Source of the DNA: Hydnum rufescens UP504
Taxonomy: Eukaryota > Basidiomycota > Agaricomycetes > Cantharellales > Hydnaceae
DNA: 64,000 nucleotides
Assembly: GCA_014904985.1 (NCBI GenBank)
Contig: MU129075.1
Span: 57,323 to 121,322 of the forward strand
Reading direction: 5' to 3'
Part shown: piece by piece, positions 55,954 to 64,000 of the stretch
Position numbering within the stretch: the first letter of the stretch is position 1
Layout: each line of letters begins with the position of its first letter
The notes under the pieces: generated by a model
Told to the model about the DNA's origin: nothing
Databases searched by the model: none
What the model saw: the letters and a program-made list of their open reading frames with translations, nothing else
Position numbers and translations under genes: made by a program

Positions 55954-58900
55954 TCAATCTGTGATTAGTGAGTGACGAATGCTCAAGGCCTCCTCATTTG
56001 CCTTGAGGGCCTCTTCATGGCGGCCAAGTTTCGAAAGATGATTAGAGTGGTTGTTAAGAGAATCAGCAAGATCTGGGAGGAATACTTTAGGTCGATCTGT
56101 GGCCAGCAAGCGATAAATGGCCAAGGCCTCCTCATTTGCCACGAAGGCCTCTTCATTGTGGCCAAGTATTGAAAGATCAATGGAGAGGTTGTGAAGAGAA
56201 CGAGCAAGATCTGGATGAGATACGTCTGGGTGATCTGTGGCTAGCAAGCGATAAATGGCCAAGGCCTCCTCATTTGCCTTGAGAGCCTCTTCATCGTGAC
56301 CAAATTTTGAAAGATCAATGGAGAGGTTGTTCAGAGAATGAGCAAGACCTCGGCGGAATACTTCGGGCCGATCTGCAACTAGCAAGCGATATATGCTGAT
56401 CGCCTCCTCATTTGCCTTGATGGCCTCTTCATCGCGGCCAAATTTTGAAAGACGAATGGAGAGGTTATGAAGAGAATCAGCAAGATCCAGGCGGAACACT
56501 TCGGGTCGATCTGCAGCTAGCAAGCGACAAATGCTGAAGGTCTCCTCATTTGCCTTGAGGGCCTCTTCATCGCGGCCAAATTTTGAAAGACAATTGGAGT
56601 GGTTGCCAAGAGAATGAGCAAGATCTGGGCAGAACACTTGGGGGCGATCTGCGGCTAGCAAGCGATAAATGGCCAAGGCCTCCTCAATTGCCTTGAGGGC
56701 CTCTTCAACACGGCCAAATTTTGAAAGACAATTGGAGCAGTTGCGAAGAGAACAAGCAAGATCTGGGTGGAACACATGGGCGCGATCTGCAGCTAGCAAG
56801 CGATGCATGGCCAAGGCCTCCTCATTTGCCTTGAGGGCCTCGTCATCGCGGCCAAACTTTGAAAGATGAATGGAGAGGATGTTAAGGGAATCAGCGAGAT
56901 CTGAGTGGAACACTTTGGGGCGATCTGCAGCTAGTGAGCGATAAATGGCCAAGGCCTCCTCAATTGCCTTGAGGGCCTCTTCATTGCGACCAAATTTTGA
57001 AAGACAATTTGAGTGGTTGCGAAGAGAATGAGCAAGATCTGGGCAGAACACTTGGGGACGATCTGCGGCTAGCAAGCGATAAATGGCCAAGGCTTCCTCA
57101 ATTGCGTTGAGGGCCTCTTCATCATGGCCAAGTTTTGAAAGTCGTGTGGAGTGGTTGTGAAGAGAAAGAGCAAGATCTGGGCGGAATACTTCAGCTTGAT
57201 CTGTGGCTAGCAAGCGACGAATTCCCAAGGCCTCTTCATTTGCCTTGAGGGCCTCTTCATCATGGCCAAATTTTGAAAGACAAATGGAGTGGTGTTAGAG
57301 AACGGCAAGATCTGGCGGAATACTTCAGCTTGATCTGTGGCTAGCAAGCGACGAATTCCCAAGGCCTCTTCATTTGCCTTGAGGCCTCTTCTCATGGCCA
57401 AATTTTGAAAGACAAATGGAGTGGTGGTTAAGAGAACGGGCAAGATCTGGGCGGAATACTTCGGGTCGATCTGCAGCTAGCAAGCGATAAATGGCCAAGG
57501 CCTCCTCATTTGCCTTGAGGGCCTCTTCATCGCGGCCGAATTTTGAAAGATCAACAGAGAAGTTGCAAAGAGAATGAGCAAGATCTGGGTGGAATACCTT
57601 GGGTTCGATCCGCAGGCCAGCAAGCGACGAATGTTCAAGGCCTCTTCATTTGCCATGAGAGCCTCTTCATCGTGGCCAAATTTTGAAAGACAAATGGAGA
57701 GGTTGTTAAGAGAACGAGCAAGATCTGGGCGGAATACTTCAGGTCGATCTCTGGCTAGCAAGCGATGAATTCCAAGGCCTCCTCATTTGCCTTGAGGGCC
57801 TCTTCATCATGGCCAATTTTGAAAGACAAATGGAGTGGTGGTTAGAGAACGGGCAAGATCTGGGCGGAATACTTCGGGTCGATCTGCGGCTAGCAAGCGA
57901 TAAATGGCAAGGCCTCCTCATTTGCCTTGAGGGCCTCTTCATCGCGGCGAATTTTGAAAGATCAACAGAGAGGTTGCAAAGAGAATGAGCAAGATCTAGG
58001 CGGAATACCTTGGGTCGATCCGCAGCCAGCAAGCGACGAATGTTCAAGGCCTCCTCATTTGCCATGAGGGCCTCTTCATCGCGGCCAAATTTTGAAAGAC
58101 GAATGGAGAGGTTGTTAAGAGAACGAGCGAGATCTGGGCAGAATACTTCAGGTCGATCTGTGGCTAGCAAGCGATAAATTGCCAAGGCCTCCTCATTTGC
58201 CTTGAGGGCCTCTTCATCGCGGCCAAATTTTGAAAGACGAATGGAGAGGTTGTTAAGAGAAGAAGCGAGATCTGGGCAGAATACTTCAGGTCGATCTGTG
58301 GCTAGCAAGCGATAAATGGCCAAGGCCTCCTCATTTGCCTTCAGAGCCTCTTCATCTCGGCCAAACTTTGAAAGACGATTGGAGTGGTTGTTAAGAGAAA
58401 GAGCGAGATCTGGGCCGAATACTTCGGGTCGATCTGCGGCTAGCAAGCGACGAATCCTCAAGGCCTCCTCATTTGTCTTGAGGGCCTCTTCATCACGTCC
58501 AAATTTCGAAAGATCAACGGAGAGGTTGTTAAGAGAACGAGCGAGATCTGGGCGAATACCTCGGGTCGATCTGCGGCCAGGGAGCGACGAATGTTCAAGG
58601 CCTCCTCACTTGCTCTCAGCGCCTCTTCATCACGGCCCAATCCTGCAAGGCAAACGCAGAGGCGGACAAGAGCAACAGCAAGATATGATTTCTCTCCTAC
58701 AGCGCGGCATAGCACCACTGCCATAGTCTGCACCTCAAACGCCTCGCCCCAAAGACCCAGATCATGCAAATTCCTCGACAGGTCATTCATCTTTCCCGCC
58801 AGCATAGCCCAATCTAATTTGACCTCCCTGACATCATGCAACTCGTTCAGGAGCTCCAATGTCGCCGGCAACTGTTTCACGAAGTTGACACATCGGGTCT

Positions 58901-60122
58901 CCAGTCGGTTGCCAGTGAGTTTCCCATTCCAAAACCTGTGCTTCGACATCCGAACCGACTGAAATATGAGGCAAGACACCCCGGACTTCCACCGTAAGCT
59001 CGAGATCTGACTTGAGAGATATGAGACATGGAGATCATGGCCAGTTCGCAGTCCAGTCATCCCTGCATGCCTGTTTTGTCGTCATTAGTCTCGTATTGCT
59101 ATATTGAACAAAGGACGTCGATTACCTTGCGCCCAGTGGTGTCGAGGTCGCCCGTAACCCAATCTCCTCTAGCCGTCCTTGCACAGCCATGCCGATTTGC
59201 TCAAACACTGCCTGACCCGCCGGCTGTTTGAGCAAGTTGTGCATTCCTTCAGCAGAATTGAAGCCTAAAATTGAATTTAATATCATTGGATTGTCGATGG
59301 CCTCAGATTCCTCACCGGTGCATTTTCAGAGGCTAGCAGGGGCCTTGCTGAGACTGATCGTCCCAGAGACGCGATCATCCCTACTCTGTGCGCAGGGTCG
59401 GGTGCTGTTATCGATGTAACGATCTTTACGATCGCATTAGCTCACTTTCGCCAGGTGAGATGGGACTGTGAATACACTACTTACTTGGAACATGTGGAAA
59501 CAATCTGTGAGATTCTGTTCGTGCCTCGATATCGCACTTATAATTTGATCACGCTGGATGTAGCTCCTCCAAAGATTCAAACTCGACCATCGCTTTGCAT
59601 CAGCACAAATTGCCATCAGGTTCCTACAGCCGAAAGAGATATATTTCATTTGAGAGATTGTAGAAGGAAATCGAGATGCATACCGCCTTAAAATGAATAA
59701 GCTTGACCTATTGTGGTATTATCGAGGATGTTGCTCCCCTTCAACCCGTCCACAAAGCTCTCAAGAAACTTTGTGACCCGAACTATGAGCTGCGTGCATC
59801 CATCTCTTCCGTTGCGCATGGTTTTAACTTCCTCGATTACCTCGGCTACGACGTCGAAAAACTTGAGTGAAGGGGACCAGAGAGTGCGCGCGGAAGAGCT
59901 GGCATATCACGGATTATGGAAGATAAAACGAGAGCGGCGTCCCATCCTGGGCTGGCGTTCTCATTGAGGTAATCTGGATATGATTGCTGAGGCGTGGTTG
60001 GAGGTTCCAGAGGTGCGGAAGTGGATGGTCGGTTACTACGACGGTTAGGAGAGGAATCATTGGACGGGCTGAAGGCGGTTGGACGCTGCGTTTTCTCCTC
60101 GAGAAGGTCTTCTGAATGGCAT
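55954..60122 (-). pseudogene. TPR gene G: MLKL/HeLo-like N-terminus with ~20 TPRs, frameshifted 5' half
   Basis: The start codon is at 60,122, but one base is missing right after MPFRR, and further single-base changes lie near 60,067, 59,860 and 59,870. Exon 1 is therefore broken, although the helical-domain sequence is recognisable. Exon 2 (NLMAICADAKRWSSL) and the linker exon are present near 59,640 and 59,240. TPRs run from about 58,650 to 55,954, near 20 units. The last 424 residues (57,228-55,954) form one uninterrupted frame with about nine repeats, and 58,461-57,960 is open too. Indels cluster at 57,290-57,950. The stop follows RHSLITD, and decayed TPR sequence continues beyond it. Confidence 0.75.
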
Positions 60123-60480
60123 GAGGCGTGGGGCAGTCGAGAGCTAGGGAGGGACTTGAAAGCGAGGCGGCGAGGGAAGGCGGGGCGAGGTGGTGCGAGG
60201 TGGTGCGAGGCGAGTAGGAGGCGGTGCGAGGCAAGTGGGATGAATCATCACCTACCCATTGAGGATGTATTCAAATCCTTTGAGGGCCTGCACAGCTCCA
60301 AGTAATTACTAGTACCCAGACGAAGTACGCATTATCCTCGATAAGTTAGGTGATTTAGCCATCGACAAGTCCCTGGATCAAGTTTTCCCTATTGAAGCTG
60401 TGACTGCCAGATGCTCTCCCCAAGCGCTTAGCACAGGTCGTTGAAGGTCGTTTCATAAGATCAGTTCCGTAATCGGGAGT
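60123..60480. promoter_or_regulatory. Divergent promoter region of TPR gene G, expanded GCGAGG tract
   Basis: The G-rich run upstream of the start is the longest of the five copies (about 60,155-60,238), with repeated gaggcg, ggtgcgagg and ggcgagtagg units. The conserved tattcaaatcctttgaggg block follows. Confidence 0.45.
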
Positions 60481-61340
60481 ATTTCATTTTGGCGGATGCT
60501 TTTCCCCTTATTTCCTTCCCTATTGTCGTCTCGGACGTTCCGTCTAGCTGTTCGAGTTTCCTTATTCCAGTATTGCCGGCCAGAATGGCCTTGCTACTAC
60601 GGCTGCACAAGCTCAGTTTGTCTATGCCTTCGCGACTGCCCTCAAGGGAGGTTCTCGAGTTTTATTTCCTCACCCAAAGCTGCTTCAGATGGTGCCAAAC
60701 GACTTCCGTTTCCCTTGACTCTGATGAGCACTGACCCCAATCGTCACGGCGTTCTTACCGGTGTTTCTCATAAACTACAGTCTTTGACTGGTTGATGAAC
60801 CACCACCGCAGATCACCGTCAACTTGTATCATATTCACTCGCTCTTTCCGGTGCCTCAAGGGAGTGTGTTGTAGATGCCTTCGCTCCGTACCGGTGTTAT
60901 ATTGGTCTTGCACGTTTGAGGCTGGAATCCTTGACTCGGACTTGATCGCCTGGCTTAAAGGAGGTCTTCTAGATGTATCATGCATACGATTTCGTCTCTC
61001 GTTACTCTCGAATCCGCGTGGAGTATCTGGTTCGTCTCTGACCTCGCCACTCTGGCCACTATTTCCCAGAATCACCACGCCTGTGGAGTACTCTTCTCCC
61101 CGGTCGCTCAATCAGCGGACATTACTGTAAATATTCATGCGCTCTGGATTTGTCTTGATCGCTTCCCCATGGTGGCCCAATCTTAAAGGATGGGTAGCGA
61201 AGTTGACACGAGAGTGAATGGAACCTAAACATAATATTTCGGGTCGACCTGCTTCCAATACGCGGTAAATGTTCGTCATTTGCCTTGAGTGCTTCCTCAC
61301 GGCGACCGGATTTCGAATGATCTATGGAGAGGTCGAGAAC
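60481..61340. pseudogene. R3 left part: Q-like exon and TPR remnant
   Basis: The + strand Q-like first exon is at about 60,565-60,650 (AGQNGLATTAAQAQFVYAFA), followed by sequence parallel to R2. On the - strand, 61,340-61,140 has decayed TPR pieces (LSIDHSKSGRREEALKAND in a composite frame, then the NPERMNI end), matching 50,570-50,370. Confidence 0.4.
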
Positions 61341-61954
61341 TCGCGTTCGAACTCTCGGGCTCAGTCTTTTGCTACTCGTGTAGCTTATCGGGCCTGGATT
61401 TCGCCCCTTTCAGCCTGAGCCTCCTGCGTGAGACACGAGAGCAAAAACACCTCTTTTATGTAAACATAACAGCCGGGGACCTAGGACTCTTATACAAGAA
61501 TGACGCATGCAGCTCTAACTATATCGCTATTCCTTGCATACTTTGGCCAGTTCTTGTCGACTCTCGCGCCCAAATGTCATTTCTGGATCCACTGCGGATC
61601 GTCTAGCTGAGCATTCGATGGCTGACCTTGTGAATAAGGCCCTTGAAATTTGGCTGGACTCTGGGATAAGCTTACGCGGTCCTCTCAGACCCTGTGGCAC
61701 TGGAGGACCTGTGCATAATCATTGCAGGTTGTTGGCCCGACGCCAATCCCTCGACACGCACACCGCACAACGTTATTCTTCAGGTGGAATATCATGGTGT
61801 ACGTGTCCTTCAACGTCTTCATCCACATATGTCATCACCCCAAGTACTCATTTGTAGGTCGTCCGACTGGGAAATACCGGACGTGTGATTCTGATTCCCA
61901 TATGGGTTGGAGCTAGGCCATGCACGTCCCCCCCCCCCCAATACAAATTTACGG
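61341..61954. other. R3 middle, no recognised gene
   Basis: Parallel to 50,580-51,180. A + frame near 61,600-61,660 reads DRLAEHSMADLVNKALEIW, and a related sequence occurs again at 62,215-62,280 (DRPAEHPMADLVKKCTEALE), so a short segment is duplicated in R3. No domain recognised. Confidence 0.35.
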
Positions 61955-62130
61955 TAATTTCTCACTGACGCGGATGATCCCAGTGGTCTCGCGGCCGCCC
62001 TTGTTCTGCGCAAGAATGGGATCGCTGTCCGCCTCCAAGAAGAGGCACCGTTATTTTCGTTTCGACATCGTAGAGACTCCGCAGGAGCGACTGAATGAAT
62101 ACAACGCGCTATCGATTTCTCCATACAACG
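61955..62130 (+). pseudogene. FAD-monooxygenase N-terminal remnant (R3)
   Basis: The frame reads GLAAALVLRKNGIAVRLQEE, matching ALVLRNNGIVVHRIGKALDY in R2, and then diverges. The rest of the enzyme is missing in the following kilobase. The 3' neighbourhood reappears only at about 63,410. Confidence 0.55.
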
Positions 62131-62552
62131 TAACATTTCTGTATCTAACGTAACTGCTACGGGGTAGGGAAACTTGGACATTGGTCTCCGCCATCGTACG
62201 TGGATCACGGTGGATCGTCCAGCTGAACATCCGATGGCCGACCTTGTGAAGAAGTGCACAGAGGCCCTTGAACTGTGGCTGAACTTGCGGATGAGCTTAG
62301 GTGGTCCTGTCCCTGCGGCACCGTAGGACCTTACATGATTGTTGCAGGCTGTCGGCCCTGACATCAGCCCCTTGGCGCGCACACCGCACAGCCTTAATCG
62401 TCTATGTGAGGAGGAATATTGTAGCGTAGTTGACTGTATTGCGCCATCCGAATACAGAATACAGGATGTTGTGAAGACATCAACTTAAATCTGTTGGTGT
62501 TCGAGATGCTCCCGCAACCAACAAAGTAGTTGATTGGAACACTGCTCCCCAG

Positions 62553-63320
62553 GATCACCAACGATCTGAAGGGGGCTTGCTTGATGTGGCGACGGATTCC
62601 TGCTTTTTCAAATTCTTGTTGCGTTCCACCCCACGCTTCAAGAGCAAGACATCGGGACTTCCCCCGTCGGAGTCTCTGTCGCGACTGTTTCTCGAGGGGA
62701 CCTGTGCGTCTGATTTGTCCTCTTCATCGGATTCTCCTACTTGGTTGGGTTCATCCTCGGCCCCTGTCTCGCACTCTTCATTCTCTTCATGCTCTTCATC
62801 ACCTGCTCCTGAGTCTTCTTCAGCTTCGCCCACAAGTCTGATAGTGTGACAACTAAATCATCTGTGGGAATGCATCCAATCGCTTCAGCTTACTTTCCTC
62901 TTCCCTGTAATCGGAATCCTTTGGATCACCCATGACCGGGTTCTGATGGATTCTTTTGCCCCTTCGGAAGCCTCTCGACCCGTAACCAACAGACCATTCA
63001 CCCGAAGTCACGATGAGAATGACGGGTTTCTGGGTGCGGTACTCGTTGTCGAGGAAAAACTGCTCACCTTGCTGCACCGCCTCTTTCTGCGCTCAAAAAC
63101 ATGATCAGGGACAAACTTTTCTCGAAGGCTTTACCGGTAAGGCAACGGCTAGCTGCTCGTTTTATCTCTATGATCACGGGCACGTTTGCTCCTTTGACTT
63201 TGAACTTGTCCCAATCAGAAGCTTCCCATAGGGTCATAGAGAGCATTGTTTGGACGCCCATTCTTCCGAGCCAGATGAGGCGAAGAATGACGATATCCAG
63301 AATTGCGCTCATCACGGTGG
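62553..63320 (-). CDS. Unrecognised gene with acidic C-terminus and PxIIEIK motif
   Basis: Three segments read consecutively on the - strand: ASDWDKFKVKGANVPVIIEI then KRAASRCLTGKAFEKS (63,225-63,080); QGEQFFLDNEYRTQKPVILI and VTSGEWSVGYGSRGFRRG (63,075-62,930); and a strongly acidic region (SGAGDEEHEENEECETGAED) ending near 62,555. The first two parts (a VPVIIEIK strand, later KPVILIVTSGEW) recall PD-(D/E)XK nuclease-like cores with an E-x-K pair, but no earlier Asp could be assigned. The call is tentative. It interrupts the monooxygenase remnant of R3. Confidence 0.4.
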
Positions 63321-63409
63321 CCTTGTTCAGAGGAAGAACGGGTCGTCTGGTGCATGAGTGTGGTGGAATCGTCGATCTTGAGTTGCCGCAAGTATTGCCG
63401 GGTTATCGA

Positions 63410-64000
63410 GGTTTCCGCTCTTACGCGCACTGTCGATCCATACTTTTTTAACGCACTCTTTTCTCACGAAAGTATCGGGCTGCATATGGAAATGCTACCA
63501 CCGGCTGTATGTCTTCCCCATGTCGCACGGTGATTTTGAACGGTCGTGACAGATTGCACGGCGTTGGTTCTCATTGTACCCTTCAGAGTGCTGACTCTGC
63601 CTTTGGGTCCAGCTGTGCTAGTGGTGGCCTTTGGACTTGCCATCGTGACGACCTTGGACCTCACCACCCTTGTCACACGCCGAACGCTCCAATCACCGTT
63701 AATAGAGGCCGAGAATCGAGGGAAAAACCCGACACTGCTCGAAGACAGGTCGATCTCCAACAGCCACTATGTGACTACTCCGTCGGGACCAGGCCTGTGT
63801 GTCAGGGATTTGAATCCCAGATATCGATGCTATCCCGAAGAATTCGCCGGCGATTTGACTGTACTGAACTATCCTCATAGAAATCTTGAGGCTTGTAGAT
63901 GCATATATGATGGATGGAGGTTCCACTAAGAATATGATTCTGAGAGCGACGCAGTGATCATCGCGAAATTAGCATCTCATCCAATTTCCATGAACGCATA
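63410..64000 (+). repeat. R-block fragment at right window end
   Basis: The first part (63,410-63,570) matches 51,973-52,130, including the presumed intron. The remainder matches window positions 1-520. Because UTP14 follows the left copy, another UTP14-P-TPR module may begin just beyond position 64,000. Confidence 0.6.

Noticed and set aside
63885..63930. Rieske-like motif (CRCIYDGWRF) near the right end
   Set aside because: No first CxH pair upstream and a stop follows at once. The left-end copy at about 450-475 diverges, so it is probably chance.

Overview
This is a repeat-rich piece of a fungal nuclear genome, most likely an Agaricomycete (mushroom-class basidiomycete). The signs are short GT-AG introns (about 30-60 bp), a UTP14 ribosome-biogenesis gene of fungal type, a basidiomycete-style F-box gene, aromatic-hydroxylase-type FAD monooxygenases, and a family of proteins joining a fungal MLKL/HeLo-like helical N-terminus to long 46-residue tetratricopeptide (TPR) arrays. 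No bacterial operons, rRNA, tRNA or CRISPR were seen.

The window is a tandem segmental array. A recurring module reads, left to right: P block (Ser/Pro-rich gene, + strand), the MLKL-like/TPR gene (- strand, convergent with P), a short divergent promoter, then Q block (Pro-rich gene, +) or R block (Q-like first exon, TPR remnants, FAD-monooxygenase copy, +). P blocks lie at about 5.1-6.4, 15.7-17.9, 22.2-24.3, 34.3-36.0, 43.9-45.9 and 53.4-55.5 kb. TPR genes are A (6.8-11.0 kb), B (18.3-20.0, truncated), C (24.7-26.4, noisy copy of B), D (28.6-30.5), E (36.4-39.2), F (46.3-49.4) and G (56.0-60.1). Q blocks are at 11.4-12.6 and 39.6-40.5 kb. R blocks are at 30.6-33.9, 49.5-53.0 and 60.2-64 kb. 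A broken UTP14 gene fills 0.8-4.1 kb, and its 5' end recurs at 15.4 and 21.8 kb. An F-box gene sits at 42-43 kb. Both window ends carry the same fragment, so the array probably continues on both sides.

The candidate system of interest is the TPR gene family. Copy E is intact by hand splicing: five exons, 852 residues, all splice phases consistent. It places a four-helix-type cell-death domain directly upstream of about ten TPRs, with no NACHT or NB-ARC domain visible. The 138-bp TPR units are nearly identical in DNA, vary from about 10 to 20 per paralog, and differ mainly at a few residues expected on the groove face. That is the signature of fungal recognition receptors with repeats under concerted evolution.

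Assembly quality is uneven. The stretch 20.13-26.45 kb is an indel-ridden copy of 13.69-20.03 kb, joined by a low-complexity junction (20,036-20,130). An N run at 26,539-26,563 has near-identical flanks and lies at the centre of an inverted TPR copy. Many frameshifts in A, C, D, F and G may therefore be sequencing error and not pseudogenisation. Nothing here was tested by database search or alignment software; all homology calls come from reading the translations.
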